64,000 nt of DNA, from assembly GCF_018835585.1 (NCBI RefSeq), contig NZ_JAHGVE010000007.1:164225-228224 (forward strand), written 5' to 3'. The position numbers and the translations under genes were made by a program. Of the stretch, positions 1 through 8,799 are shown piece by piece. Numbering within the stretch: position 1 is the first letter of the stretch; every line of letters begins with the position of its first letter. A model generated the notes under the pieces. The model was not told the origin of the DNA. It was given only the letters and a program-made list of their open reading frames with translations, and made no database searches. This DNA comes from Pelorhabdus rhamnosifermentans. Its GTDB lineage: Bacteria > Bacillota > Negativicutes > UMGS1260.

Positions 1-597
1 AATTATCCGGCTACAACCGTTATTGCTTCACCCCATCGTGCGATAGCGGAACAGATTCAGGATCTCTTAATGACCTGTTATTTTCGGGCCTATACCAATC
101 CAGATATGATTGGGGTTGAATTAGGGGGAGCCCTGAAAAATATTATTGCCCTTGGCGCAGGCATTGCTGAAGGATTAGGTTTTGGCGACAATACCAAATC
201 CGCATTGATGACACGGGGACTTACTGAAATTGCGCGACTCGGTGTGACACTAGGAGCTAACGCGTTTACGTTCTCTGGGTTGAGCGGTGTGGGTGACCTT
301 ATTGCTACTTGCACAAGCAAGCATAGCCGTAATCGTCGCGCGGGTCTGCTCATTGCAACCGGAAAGACAGCCCATGATATTCAGCAGAACAGTAAAATGG
401 TTGTGGAAGGAATTCGCGCGACGCAAGCGGCTTATGAACTTTCCCAGCGTTATCATATTGAAATGCCGATTACAGAGCAGATTTACGCCGTCCTTTATCA
501 AAATAAGAACTCCCGAGAAGCCGTGCTTGAGCTAATGACGCGTGGCAAAACACATGAATTAGAAGAAGTGGTACAACAAGAGTTGTTGTGGAAATAA
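1..597 (+). CDS. gpsA: Glycerol-3-phosphate dehydrogenase [NAD(P)+], C-terminal part
   Basis: The reading frame is open from the first base, so the gene starts upstream of the window. About 198 C-terminal residues are visible. They carry the family's C-terminal helical domain: [17 protein letters not shown], where the Lys is the catalytic residue in this family, then the [10 protein letters not shown] and KHSRNRRAG segments. The enzyme reduces dihydroxyacetone phosphate to sn-glycerol-3-phosphate for phospholipid synthesis. gpsA just upstream of spoIVA is a conserved Firmicute neighbourhood. A terminator follows, so spoIVA is transcribed separately. Confidence 0.95.
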   Translation, partial: NYPATTVIASPHRAIAEQIQDLLMTCYFRAYTNPDMIGVELGGALKNIIALGAGIAEGLGFGDNTKSALMTRGLTEIARLGVTLGANAFTFSGLSGVGDLIATCTSKHSRNRRAGLLIATGKTAHDIQQNSKMVVEGIRATQAAYELSQRYHIEMPITEQIYAVLYQNKNSREAVLELMTRGKTHELEEVVQQELLWK

Positions 598-604
598 TCA
601 TGAA

Positions 605-643
605 GGCTACAGTGAAATGGAATGATCACTGTAGTCTTTTTTT
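605..643 (+). terminator. Rho-independent terminator of gpsA
   Basis: CTACAGTG at 607-614 pairs perfectly with CACTGTAG at 627-634 and is followed by a run of T. Confidence 0.88.
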
Positions 644-817
644 GTCATAAAACTCGTGGCCTGTCATATATTTGTAAGGATTAATTTGGATTTTATTGTA
701 TGTGTAGGACTATTCCTCTCGACGGGAGAGTACATATTAAGGGAGGGATCAGCGGTTTAAAAAAATTAGCTTGATTATGAGAATATAAATGTAAGTGACG
801 GGAGGGAGATAAAAAGC

Positions 818-2296
818 ATGGAAAGATTTGATTTGTTCCGCGATATTGCCGAACGTACTGGCGGCGATATTTATTTAGGGGTAGTCGGTCCGGTACGCAC
901 AGGAAAATCCACTTTTATTAAACGTTTTATGGAAAATATGGTGTTGCCGAATATTACGGACCCCTATGATAAAGAACGTGCCAAGGATGAGTTGCCGCAA
1001 AGCGCTGCTGGCAAAACGATTATGACGACAGAACCAAAATTTATTCCCAATGAAGCCGTAGAAATTACAATTAAAGATAATGTCAATGTTCGCGTCAGAT
1101 TAGTCGACTGTGTAGGATATACGGTTGATGGGGCACTGGGCTATGAGGAGCAGGACGGGCCGCGCATGGTTTTGACGCCTTGGTTTGATGAAGAAGTTCC
1201 TTTCCAAGAGGCTGCTGAAGTGGGTACAAAAAAAGTCATTGCTGAGCATTCGACAATTGGTCTTGTTGTGACAACCGATGGCAGTGTTACAGAGATTTCG
1301 CGCGAAAAATATGTTCCGGCTGAAGAACGTGTTGTAAGTGAACTCAAAGAATTAGGCAAACCTTTTCTTGTGCTGTTTAATACAAATAAGCCAAATGCCA
1401 AGGAAACGCGTGAACTTGTCGCGAAGCTGGAAGGAAAATATGATGTACCTGTCATTCCTGTTAATTGTGCCGAGCTAACAAATGATGATATTTATGGGAT
1501 CCTGCAAGAAGTATTGTACGAATTCCCTGTGAAAGAAGTCAATATTTCGTTGCCGAAATGGGTGGAAGAGCTTGAAAGTGATCACTGGCTGCGCACTAAA
1601 TTTGATGGTGCTGTGCAGGAGGTTGTACAGTACATAAAAAGATTGCGTGATATTGATCGGGCCATTGATGATCTTTCGGGGTATGATTTTGTGGCCGATG
1701 TTATTTTGCATGATATGGATTTAGGCAGTGGTATTGCTGTGATTGAAATGACTGCTCGGCCAGATTTGTTTTATTCTGTTCTGGAAGAACTTACAGGATT
1801 CACTATTGCCGGGGAGCATCATTTGTTAAGGCTAATGAAAGATTTGTCTGTTGCCAAACGGGAATATGATAAGGTAGCTAGTGCGCTAGAAGAAGTGCGT
1901 CAAACAGGTTATGGAATTGTGACTCCTCAGCTTGATGAAATGGTTCTAGAAGAACCTGAAATCATTCGCACAGGTAACCGCTTTGGTGTCAAATTAAGGG
2001 CGTCTGCGCCGTCACTGCATATTATTAAGACAGATGTGCAAGCCGAAATTTCACCCATTATTGGCACGGAAAAACAAAGTGAGGAACTTATTCAATACTT
2101 GATGCGTGAATTTGAAGGAGAACCGGAAAAAATTTGGCGAACTAATTTATTTGGAAAGTCCTTAAATGCTCTTGTTCGTGAAGGCATTCAAAATAAATTG
2201 ACAGGCATGCCGGAAAATGCTCAAGTCAAATTAAGAGAGACATTACAAAAAATAGTCAACGATGGCAGTGGCGGTTTAATATGCATTATTTTTTAA
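818..2296 (+). CDS. spoIVA: Stage IV sporulation protein A (spore coat morphogenetic ATPase)
   Basis: 492 residues, the usual SpoIVA length. SpoIVA polymerises on the outer forespore membrane, using ATP, to form the coat basement layer; it is anchored by the small protein SpoVM. Visible motifs are the Walker A loop GPVRTGKST (residues 24-32), the Walker B-like LVDCVGYTVDG (about 95-105) and the conserved hydrophobic C-terminal tail GLICIIF. The start is chosen for the GGGAGGGAG ribosome site just upstream. The gene is monocistronic between two terminators. The 174 bp upstream hold no convincing sigma-A promoter, which fits mother-cell (sigma-E) control, but I could not place a sigma-E site with confidence. 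Confidence 0.97.
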   Translation: MERFDLFRDIAERTGGDIYLGVVGPVRTGKSTFIKRFMENMVLPNITDPYDKERAKDELPQSAAGKTIMTTEPKFIPNEAVEITIKDNVNVRVRLVDCVGYTVDGALGYEEQDGPRMVLTPWFDEEVPFQEAAEVGTKKVIAEHSTIGLVVTTDGSVTEISREKYVPAEERVVSELKELGKPFLVLFNTNKPNAKETRELVAKLEGKYDVPVIPVNCAELTNDDIYGILQEVLYEFPVKEVNISLPKWVEELESDHWLRTKFDGAVQEVVQYIKRLRDIDRAIDDLSGYDFVADVILHDMDLGSGIAVIEMTARPDLFYSVLEELTGFTIAGEHHLLRLMKDLSVAKREYDKVASALEEVRQTGYGIVTPQLDEMVLEEPEIIRTGNRFGVKLRASAPSLHIIKTDVQAEISPIIGTEKQSEELIQYLMREFEGEPEKIWRTNLFGKSLNALVREGIQNKLTGMPENAQVKLRETLQKIVNDGSGGLICIIF

Positions 2297-2305
2297 AGAA
2301 AGAAA

Positions 2306-2336
2306 GTCAGTCTGAAGGGACTGGCTTTTTGTTTTT
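2306..2336 (+). terminator. Terminator of spoIVA
   Basis: GTCAGTC (2306-2312) pairs with GACTGGC (one G-U) and is followed by TTTTTGTTTTT. Confidence 0.85.
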
Positions 2337-2360
2337 ACATTTATTATAAATGTATTGGAA

Positions 2361-2390
2361 TTGATCTTGTATTATTCCGCATCATATTAT
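2361..2390 (+). promoter_or_regulatory. Possible sigma-A promoter of the ACT-hom-thrB operon
   Basis: TTGATC at 2361-2366 and TATTAT at 2385-2390 are separated by 18 bp, about 60 bp before the ACT-domain gene and after the spoIVA terminator. No leader structure (T-box, riboswitch) was recognised between promoter and gene. Confidence 0.45.
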
Positions 2391-2450
2391 ATAATGTCTA
2401 CTGTAAAGAGATAATGATCCATTTAAGATGCACTAAAAGGGGGCGGAATT

Positions 2451-2897
2451 GTGACGAGTCAAAAAGCAGTATTTTATCTTGTACGGGAAGAAATTTTGCC
2501 AGAGGCAATTAAAAAGACCATAAAGGTGAAAGAACTTTTAAAACGTGGTGAAGTCAAAACAATTAATGAAGCTGTGGAAAGAATGGAACTCAGTCGTAGC
2601 GCCTATTATAAATATAAGGACTACGTTTTTCCCTTTTATGAGGCTAGTCAAGAAAAAATTGTAACATTAGCATTATTACTTGAACATAAGCAAGGTGTAC
2701 TTTCGCATGTTTTAAATACCATTGCGAGTGATCATGGCAGTGTGCTTACAATTAATCAAGGCATCCCATTACAGGGAGTAGCGAATGCGACTGTTTCGAT
2801 TGAGACGGCTGATCTAGATGTTGATTTAGAGGCATTGTTAGATAAATTACGCATGATCGAGGGAGTAAAGCGCTTGGAAATCTTAGGCCAGGCTTAA
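2451..2897 (+). CDS. pheB: ACT domain-containing protein, PheB/UPF0735 family
   Basis: 148 residues from a GTG start with the ribosome site AAAGGGGGCGG. The N-terminal half contains a helix-turn-helix-like segment (NEAVERMELSRSAYYKYKDY). The C-terminal 75 residues form an ACT domain (LALLLEHKQGVLSHVLNTIA), a fold that binds amino acids. The gene sits directly upstream of hom with a 28-bp gap, as in many Clostridia. A regulatory or amino-acid-sensing role in the aspartate pathway is likely, but the precise function of the family is not established to my knowledge. Confidence 0.85.
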   Translation: MTSQKAVFYLVREEILPEAIKKTIKVKELLKRGEVKTINEAVERMELSRSAYYKYKDYVFPFYEASQEKIVTLALLLEHKQGVLSHVLNTIASDHGSVLTINQGIPLQGVANATVSIETADLDVDLEALLDKLRMIEGVKRLEILGQA

Positions 2898-2925
2898 ATG
2901 AAATGGCTCGGAGGGGGGGAATCCT

Positions 2926-4227
2926 ATGAAAGATAAGATCTGTATTGGTTTGCTTGGACTGGGTACTGTTGGTACAGGTGTGGTAAAAATTATTCAAGAA
3001 GATACATGTAACCTTGTTGAAAAGGTGGGTAGGCCCATTGTTGTAAAGAAAATCTTAGTTCGCAATCCGCACAAGGCACGTGGAGTGAACACAGATGCTG
3101 TCATTACAATGAATGTTGATGATATTTTAAACGATCCTGATATTGATATTATTGTGGAAGTTCTTGGCGGGGAAGAGCCAGCGCGTTCTTTTATTTTGAG
3201 GGCTCTTGATGCAGGCAAGCATGTTGTAACAGCAAATAAAAATGTTGTAGCTTTGTATGGCCGGGAGTTTTTTGAGGCTGCAGAAAGAAACCATGTGGAC
3301 TTTTTATTTGAAGCCAGTGTGGGTGGTGGGATTCCTATTATTCGTCCACTTAAACAGTGTTTAGCAGCCAACCATATTACGGAGATCATGGGCATTGTCA
3401 ATGGCACAACAAACTTTATTTTAACGAAGATGACCAATGAAAAACTGGATTTTGATGTGACACTTGCTGAAGCGCAAGCCAAAGGCTATGCTGAAGCGGA
3501 TCCGACAGCCGATGTTGGCGGACTAGATGCGGCGCGTAAAATCGCGATTTTAGGATCGATTGCTTTTAATACACGTGTCAATTTAGAAGACGTTTCTGTA
3601 GAGGGAATTACGCATATTACGGCACAAGATGTGGATTATGCAGGGCAGCTTGGTTACATTATTAAATTGATTGCCATCGCAAAAGAAACGGCTGCTGGAC
3701 TCAATGTAAGGGTACATCCGGCGTTTATTCCCAAAAATCATCCCTTAGCTTCTGTCAATGATGTATTTAATGCCATTTATGTCAAGGGAGATGCTATTGG
3801 TGAAGCGATGTTTTATGGTCGGGGTGCTGGTGAAATGCCGACAGCAAGTGCTGTAACAGCTGATATTATTGATGTGGCGCGTGATATTCATCATGGCGTG
3901 AGCAGTCGCATTTTATGTACGTGTTTTGATGATGCCCAGGTATGCGCTGTTGAAAAAACGGAATCGCCTTATTATATTCGTTTACTTGTGGAAGATAAGC
4001 CAGGCGTTTTGGCAGCTATTGCAGGTGTCTTTGGTGCGCAACAAGTGAGTTTGCATTCGGTTATTCAGAAACGCAAGGAAGAAGGTCATGCCGAAATTGT
4101 ACTGATTACTTGGCGTGTGCCTGATGGCAATGTACGCACGGCTTTACGCATTCTTTCTGGTATGCCTATTGTTACGAAAGTACAAAGTGTGATTCGTGTA
4201 GAAGCAGAAGAGATTGATGGAATCTAA
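2926..4227 (+). CDS. hom: Homoserine dehydrogenase
   Basis: 433 residues, typical of the ACT-containing form. It reduces aspartate semialdehyde to homoserine, the branch point to threonine and methionine. The Rossmann dinucleotide loop GLLGLGTVGTG is near residues 8-18, followed by ANKNVVALYG and the catalytic-domain signature GYAEADPTADVGGLDA. The C-terminal ACT domain (from about residue 350, YYIRLLVEDKPGVLAAIAG) is the expected site of threonine feedback inhibition. It is followed by thrB with a 12-bp gap. Its product also feeds metA at 23.4 kb. Confidence 0.97.
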   Translation: MKDKICIGLLGLGTVGTGVVKIIQEDTCNLVEKVGRPIVVKKILVRNPHKARGVNTDAVITMNVDDILNDPDIDIIVEVLGGEEPARSFILRALDAGKHVVTANKNVVALYGREFFEAAERNHVDFLFEASVGGGIPIIRPLKQCLAANHITEIMGIVNGTTNFILTKMTNEKLDFDVTLAEAQAKGYAEADPTADVGGLDAARKIAILGSIAFNTRVNLEDVSVEGITHITAQDVDYAGQLGYIIKLIAIAKETAAGLNVRVHPAFIPKNHPLASVNDVFNAIYVKGDAIGEAMFYGRGAGEMPTASAVTADIIDVARDIHHGVSSRILCTCFDDAQVCAVEKTESPYYIRLLVEDKPGVLAAIAGVFGAQQVSLHSVIQKRKEEGHAEIVLITWRVPDGNVRTALRILSGMPIVTKVQSVIRVEAEEIDGI

Positions 4228-4239
4228 ACGGAGGAAAAT

Positions 4240-5148
4240 ATGTTATCGAAAACCATACGTATACCAGGCACAACCGCTAATTGTGGTCCCGGATTTGATG
4301 CTGTTGGCATGGCTTGTACGATTTATAATTATTTGACTATCGAAGAAACAGGTAATCATGAAATTCATGTGGAGGTTGAAGGCGAAGGAATCGGACAAAT
4401 TCCTGATTCTGAAGGTAATATTGCCGTGCAGGCGGCTTTAAGTGTATTTGATCGTGTACATTATGATCATACGGGTTTTGTTATGAAAATGAAAAATGCC
4501 GTCCCTCTTGCACGCGGATTGGGTAGTAGTGCTGCAGCTATTGTGGGTGGTCTTGTGGCAGCTAATTGTTTTACCGGTGAGCAGTTGTCAACAGCTGAGT
4601 TGCTTGATATGGCAACAGCTATTGAGGGACATCCTGATAATGTTGCACCGGCATTATTGGGGGGCGTAACTGTTAGCTTTATGGATGATGAGATGCATGC
4701 CAAGAGTCTGCGCTTTGTACCGCCAACACCACTGGCGATGGTTGTTGCTGTACCTGACTTTTCGCTTGCAACGAGCGCGGCAAGACAGGTTTTGCCGAAG
4801 CACGTAGCTTATCAAGATGCTGTGTTTAATGTAAGTCGCGTGGCCTTGCTTATTGGATCACTCTGCTCTGGCGATTATCGTTATTTGTCTAGTGGTCTTG
4901 AGGACAAGCTGCATCAGCCTTATCGTAAGCCCTTAATCAAGGGAATTGATAGTGTTTTTGTAGCTGCGCAGCAAGCAGGTGCCATTGGGACGGCCATTAG
5001 TGGTTCGGGTCCTTGCATTATTGCCTTTACGACGAAGAATGCCCAAAAGATCGGTAAGGCCATGGTCCTCGCGTTTCAAAGCCAGGATATAGGTGCTCGT
5101 TATTATGTATTAGAACTCGATACGCAGGGAGCGCAGGAAGTGCTTTAA
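4240..5148 (+). CDS. thrB: Homoserine kinase
   Basis: 302 residues of the GHMP kinase family, phosphorylating homoserine for threonine synthase. The N-terminal IPGTTANCGPGFDAVGMA and the phosphate-binding loop ARGLGSSAAAIVGG (about residues 91-104) are clear, as is the C-terminal GTAISGSGPCIIAF motif. A GGAGG ribosome site precedes the ATG. It is the last gene of the operon; thrC is not in the window. Confidence 0.97.
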   Translation: MLSKTIRIPGTTANCGPGFDAVGMACTIYNYLTIEETGNHEIHVEVEGEGIGQIPDSEGNIAVQAALSVFDRVHYDHTGFVMKMKNAVPLARGLGSSAAAIVGGLVAANCFTGEQLSTAELLDMATAIEGHPDNVAPALLGGVTVSFMDDEMHAKSLRFVPPTPLAMVVAVPDFSLATSAARQVLPKHVAYQDAVFNVSRVALLIGSLCSGDYRYLSSGLEDKLHQPYRKPLIKGIDSVFVAAQQAGAIGTAISGSGPCIIAFTTKNAQKIGKAMVLAFQSQDIGARYYVLELDTQGAQEVL

Positions 5149-5178
5149 TAATATTGAGAAGCAATAGATAAGTAACTA

Positions 5179-5208
5179 TTGACATCTAATGTTCTTATGC
5201 GGTATAAT
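5179..5208 (+). promoter_or_regulatory. Sigma-A promoter of tRNA-Pro
   Basis: Perfect -35 TTGACA (5179-5184) and -10 TATAAT (5203-5208) with an 18-bp spacer, 14 bp before the tRNA. Confidence 0.88.
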
Positions 5209-5221
5209 ACTTTTTGTCAGT

Positions 5222-5298
5222 CGGGGCGTAGCGCAGCTCGGTAGCGCGCTTCCTTGGGGTGGAAGAGGTCGTGAGTTCAAATCTCGCCGCTCCGACCA
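5222..5298 (+). tRNA. tRNA-Pro (anticodon GGG)
   Basis: 77-nt cloverleaf with acceptor stem CGGGGCG/CGCTCCG, D arm, anticodon stem CTTCC/GGAAG with loop TTGGGGT (anticodon GGG, reads CCC/CCU), T arm GTGAG/CTCGC and an encoded CCA end. It has its own promoter and terminator. Confidence 0.95.
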
Positions 5299-5322
5299 AC
5301 TAATAACATAGTAAAATCAAGG

Positions 5323-5356
5323 CTTCTGGACTTTTTGTTCAGAGGTCCTTTTTGTT
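5323..5356 (+). terminator. Terminator of tRNA-Pro
   Basis: CTTCTGGAC pairs with GTTCAGAGG (G-U pairs allowed) across a T-rich loop, followed by CCTTTTTGTTTT. Confidence 0.7.
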
Positions 5357-5694
5357 TTATGCTGAGTTGGGTCTTGTTTTGGGCCCAAAAGGATTTGGAA
5401 AGGTGGTGCTACTTAAATGAAGGCAGAAGTAAGCTTGAAACATAGACACTTGAAGAAGCCCCAAAATGTGTATTTATCGGTACGTAACAGTAATCGGCGC
5501 AAGACCGACCACTTTTCTTGAACTGTTCAATAATAGACATTCATGATTTACTGGCACCACGGTAGTTTTTGTCATTTTTGTTTATTTATATAGTTGTCAA
5601 TTAGATAAGCAAATATTTCCATTTTTCATTGCCCCCTTGACGGGGTGCACACCACATTTTTGCTATTTCCAAATATGACTTGGTTCAAAAATTT
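5357..5694. other. Intergenic region without a supported gene
   Basis: About 340 bp. A 34-codon frame from ATG 5417 follows an AAAGGTGGTG-like ribosome site, but it has no recognisable content and no conserved context, so it is not called. Nothing else was seen. Confidence 0.5.
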
Positions 5695-5725
5695 AGCCTC
5701 ACTCAAGCGAGTGGGGCTTATTTTG
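5695..5725. terminator. Hairpin terminator between tRNA-Pro and tctC-like gene
   Basis: AGCCTCACTC (5695-5704) pairs with GAGTGGGGCT (5709-5718). T/A-rich flanks on both sides allow use in either direction; it is best placed to end the minus-strand gene at 5752-6774. A near-copy, including flanking bases, lies at 10402. Confidence 0.7.
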
Positions 5726-5751
5726 ATTGATGTAGTTTTGGCTAGTTTTAT

Positions 5752-6774
5752 CTATTGTTTTTGAGATTTGATTAGGTCTACAATGCCTGTTTCTTGGATG
5801 GCTTTAGTTAATTTCTCGCTATCGGATATCCATTTGAGTTGTGATTCTTCAGGATCTAAATATTCAATTTGCATTCCTAAATTTTCCATGCCTTGTATGA
5901 ATTCAGGGGAGTTGATCATTACTTTTAATCTTTCTGTCAAAGTAGTTTTTAAGCCAATAGGTAGTTCTTTAGGAACTGCTATGCCATACCATTGATCCAA
6001 CACGATATTAAATCCTAGCTCTTTAAACGTTGGTATCTGTGCAAATACGGGGTCTTTTAGTCGTTTGTCACCTGTCACGGCTAGGGCTCTTACTGTGCCA
6101 CTTTTAACTTGTTCTTTTATTACGGCTGGATTGGTAAAAATAATTTGAACATGCCCACCAAGTAAAGCGGAAGTAAATTCAGTAGCGCCACGAAAAGGAA
6201 CTTGCTCGAGAGTAATGCCAGTAGCGTGAGCAAACATTTCACCAACTATATGATTCAGTGAACCTATACCGCTGTGACCAAATTTTAATTGCGTAGGGTG
6301 TGTCTTAGTATAGGTAACCAGGTCATCTACCGTTTGCCAGGGTTGGTCAGCTTGGATAGCCATTACAAACGGTATGACCGTAGTTTGTGCAAGTGGTTCG
6401 ATTGCTGTTGGATAATTATATTTAGTTGGCCCGTACAATGAGGGTAATAGTATATCAGTCACAGTCATACCAATTGTATAACCATCAGGGGCTGACCCTG
6501 CCAACTCATTCCATCCAATGGTTCCTGCTCCGCCTGGCTTATTTATGATGGTTAGCGGTTGACCTAGATGTTTTACTGCTGTTTTCTCCAATATACGGGC
6601 TGTAATATCCAGCCCCCCACCGGCACTGTAGGGTACAATCAAAGTTATAGGTTTATCGGGATATTTTTCAACCTTAGGCGTAATAATAGTCTCGCTTTGC
6701 ATGCTTGTACATCCTCCAACCATTATTGAAATAAGTGAAAAGGCCACTAATAAAAGTAAAGAATTTTTTCGCAC
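5752..6774 (-). CDS. Tripartite tricarboxylate transporter substrate-binding protein (TctC/Bug family)
   Basis: 340 residues. The N-terminus is a lipoprotein signal with lipobox VGGC (Cys22), so the mature protein is membrane-anchored outside the cytoplasmic membrane. The Bug-family core follows: YPDKPITLIVPYSAGGGLDI, GGAGTIGWNELA, TVTDILLPSLYG. These proteins bind small carboxylates for TctAB permeases. No tctA or tctB is nearby, so this is an orphan binding protein that may serve a distant permease or a sensor. The ligand cannot be predicted. Confidence 0.9.
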   Translation of the reverse strand: MRKNSLLLLVAFSLISIMVGGCTSMQSETIITPKVEKYPDKPITLIVPYSAGGGLDITARILEKTAVKHLGQPLTIINKPGGAGTIGWNELAGSAPDGYTIGMTVTDILLPSLYGPTKYNYPTAIEPLAQTTVIPFVMAIQADQPWQTVDDLVTYTKTHPTQLKFGHSGIGSLNHIVGEMFAHATGITLEQVPFRGATEFTSALLGGHVQIIFTNPAVIKEQVKSGTVRALAVTGDKRLKDPVFAQIPTFKELGFNIVLDQWYGIAVPKELPIGLKTTLTERLKVMINSPEFIQGMENLGMQIEYLDPEESQLKWISDSEKLTKAIQETGIVDLIKSQKQ

Positions 6775-7070
6775 ATAACCATCTCCTTATTTCCAAAATA
6801 CTACATTTAACAGGAAAATCCTGCAATTATCTACAACTAAATGTAAAATAATACAAAATTTGATTGATGTTAGCTGATTACCTACAATGATACTAAAAAT
6901 AAGTTGATTGCCCAAAATAAATACACCTGACAACGTGGCCATATTAACAAAATTATTGCTTATTTAGAAAATTATCATGATTATCACAATCGCCCGAATA
7001 GGAGGCAGCTTTATTTAATATATTAAGAAGGATATTTTTAACAAATGTAGAATTAATATAATGTTATATA

Positions 7071-7283
7071 TTGGCAGCAAATATCGAAGCAATCTCGAGG
7101 AAAAATCAAATTACCAAAACACCTACAGGAGGTGTACGAGTATGGGGTTTTGATTTTGAAATCTTACGAGATGTTGTTTCCTTAATTGCCACTATATTGG
7201 GAATCGCGAAAACATTAATTTGGTTTGAAAACTGGCGGAAAACTAAAAGTAGTTATCATGCACCCAAGCATATAAAACGATAG
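7071..7283 (+). CDS. Hypothetical small protein
   Basis: 70 codons from a TTG start with no good ribosome site. There is one hydrophobic stretch (VVSLIATILGIAKTLIWF) that could be a membrane helix, followed by a basic tail. A good terminator 13 bp after the stop is the main support for a transcript here. No family is recognised. Confidence 0.35.
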   Translation: MAANIEAISRKNQITKTPTGGVRVWGFDFEILRDVVSLIATILGIAKTLIWFENWRKTKSSYHAPKHIKR

Positions 7284-7295
7284 CGATTTTACCAG

Positions 7296-7320
7296 AGCGT
7301 CCTATGGACGCTTATTTTGT
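7296..7320 (+). terminator. Rho-independent terminator
   Basis: AGCGTCC (7296-7302) and GGACGCT (7306-7312) form a perfect stem with a TAT loop, then ATTTTGT. The same AGCGTCC-type stem ends other small genes of this region (10034, 15892). Confidence 0.8.
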
Positions 7321-7439
7321 GTTTAAAACTGCACTGACTATTATCGATTGCCGTTCAACAGTTTTTGTTAGTCAGCAAGCAGGACAATGGTCCTTTTTAT
7401 CGAACAGTATATGCAATTAGTAAACTGGAGCATTGGTAG

Positions 7440-7640
7440 ATGGCCGATAATAGAGTGAAAATAAACCTTATATTCTCAGTGAGTAATGGGAAGGAATTTA
7501 TAGCTTTAGGACATAATTATTTACTTGTTAATAAAAATGGCAGATTTAAAATTTTGGGTAAAAATCTTGACGAAGTTATTAAAAGTTTAGAGCTAATGGA
7601 TAGAAAAGATATTATCAATGAATTTTCTAGTTTTGAATAA
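7440..7640 (+). CDS. Hypothetical small protein
   Basis: 66 residues from an ATG preceded by GGAG at a slightly long spacing. It is rich in alternating hydrophobic and polar residues (VKINLIFSVSNGKEFIALGHNYLLVN), suggesting a small beta-rich domain. It lies just upstream of the Cys-rich mini-protein gene at 7764. No family is recognised. Confidence 0.55.
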   Translation: MADNRVKINLIFSVSNGKEFIALGHNYLLVNKNGRFKILGKNLDEVIKSLELMDRKDIINEFSSFE

Positions 7641-7763
7641 ATATAGATTTTTTGTATTCAATCTGTTGACAGGAATATTTTTCTTCTAACGAAGCGTGCT
7701 AGAAAGTGGTCAAGGGAGATGTTAACGTTGATTTTCCTAAAGCGTATTAAGAAGGTAATAGCA

Positions 7764-7904
7764 ATGGATAACTGTAATGTTAATAAAGATTGTTCATGCC
7801 TTAATACGACTTGTAAAAGGCATGGTAAGTGTTGCGAATGCATTAACTTTCATCGTAGTAAAAATGGTATAGTCTTTTGTATGCATGGTGAAAAGAGTAA
7901 GTAA
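7764..7904 (+). CDS. Cys-rich mini-protein, DUF6485-like (copy 1)
   Basis: 46 residues with the pattern CxC-x4-C-x2-HGKCCECINFH ending in a short charged tail. The cysteine and histidine spacing looks like a metal-binding knuckle; I recall this pattern from the DUF6485 family, to be confirmed by search. The start at ATG 7764 is chosen because the sister protein at 10124 begins the same way (M-x-N-C-N); the frame stays open further upstream. A terminator follows. Confidence 0.7.
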   Translation: MDNCNVNKDCSCLNTTCKRHGKCCECINFHRSKNGIVFCMHGEKSK

Positions 7905-7922
7905 TCCAAAGTCTTATTATTA

Positions 7923-7950
7923 GGCCGTTCTAGGGCGGTCTTTCTTATTT
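7923..7950 (+). terminator. Terminator of the Cys-rich mini-protein gene
   Basis: GGCCGT pairs with GCGGTC (one G-U) and is followed by TTTCTTATTT. Confidence 0.65.
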
Positions 7951-8332
7951 AATTAAATAGCTCTTGTCCTATTTTAAATGCCTTAGCCATAAGTTTTTCA
8001 TTCTGGATTGCCATTTTTGGGTCATTAGCATTAGAGGATATAATTGTATCAATAATATTTAGACCAAGGACTTTAAATATGTTGGCGTTAATCTCAAAAA
8101 TTTGTTTAAATTTATCTGAATTAGATTCTCCGAATGAGTAGGCGAGTACACCGATTGCATATCGTCCTTTATAGCACAACCATCCTTCTTCTGGCAAAAG
8201 AAACAGCCTTGACAAGGTTTTATATTCATTTCGTTTAATGTGTAGACCTTAGCCTCAACTTCTTCTTTTGGAGATCCTCTAACAATTTCTTTGACTATGG
8301 ATGATGTATTGCCATTTTTTCTGGGGCTCCTT
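7949..8332 (-). pseudogene. Decayed flavodoxin-family (iron-sulfur flavoprotein-like) gene
   Basis: Two frames on the minus strand carry the two halves of one NADPH-dependent FMN reductase-like protein. The 5' part (about 8332-8170) reads SPRKNGNTSSIVKEI and then CQGCFFCQKKDGCAIKDDMQ, the FMN-binding loop and the Cys cluster of iron-sulfur flavoproteins. The 3' part (8190-7949) reads on in another frame with GVLAYSFGESNSDKF and LGLNIIDTIISSNANDP, the family's C-terminal end. The middle of the protein is missing and a stop lies directly before the SPRK motif, so N-terminus, centre and frame are all broken. Confidence 0.75.
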
Positions 8333-8478
8333 GTAATCTATAATACAAGGTTATACTGACGGAGTTATTATTACAAGTACATACTTTTTAGTTGCATAGT
8401 TACAAAATATATACTGATCGGAGATGGTGTATGAAAATGGTATTGGGCATTAAAAGTGGAAAAACAGTTGAATGAATA

Positions 8479-8530
8479 AATAAAGACCATTCTGGTTGAT
8501 TGATGGAATGGGCTTTATTGCCTATTTTTT
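8479..8530 (+). terminator. Rho-independent terminator
   Basis: A 14-bp stem: AATAAAGACCATTC (8479-8492) with GAATGGGCTTTATT (8506-8519), followed by GCCTATTTTTTT. Confidence 0.8.
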
Positions 8531-8566
8531 TAAAATATATTGCATTTGATACTTTACTTTTTTATT

Positions 8567-8590
8567 GCGCAGCTGGAACTGCGCTTTTTT
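8567..8590 (+). terminator. Rho-independent terminator
   Basis: GCGCAG / CTGCGC perfect stem with a 6-nt loop, followed directly by six T. Confidence 0.85.
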
Positions 8591-8799
8591 ATTTGATTCG
8601 TATTCGGAAAAGGAATATTCTGCGGCAAAAACCTTCGGTTATTGTCAGCAAGGCAAATTGCCGGGCTGTTTGTAGGTAGTAATATCTCACTTGTGCGCCC
8701 TGTTACAGCCTAAAAACAGCAGATAAAGGGGACCTTAAGCATAATTAATAATGAGGATTAGGATTTATATTTCTGGTTAATATGTAATAGAGGTACTTT

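Larger units (their letters stand above)
8333..8799. other. Intergenic region with two terminators, no gene
   Basis: About 470 bp without a supported reading frame. It holds two strong plus-strand terminators (8479, 8567). Some transcript, possibly a short RNA, must enter from the left, but no promoter or gene for it could be assigned. Confidence 0.5.

Noticed and set aside
640..817. Sigma-E promoter of spoIVA
   Set aside because: ATA- and CATA-like boxes exist, but none has convincing spacing; not called.
2341..2450. T-box or other leader before the hom operon
   Set aside because: No T-box sequence, specifier stem or terminator; only a promoter-like pair was seen.
5222..5298. tRNA-Pro(GGG) as the attachment site of the prophage or islet
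   Set aside because: No second copy of the tRNA 3' end was found in the window, and the prophage clearly sits in ylbJ.
6960..7020. Short frame resembling the end of an insertion-sequence transposase (YLENYHDYHNRPNRR)
   Set aside because: Only about 20 residues, no flanking inverted repeats and no other transposase parts.
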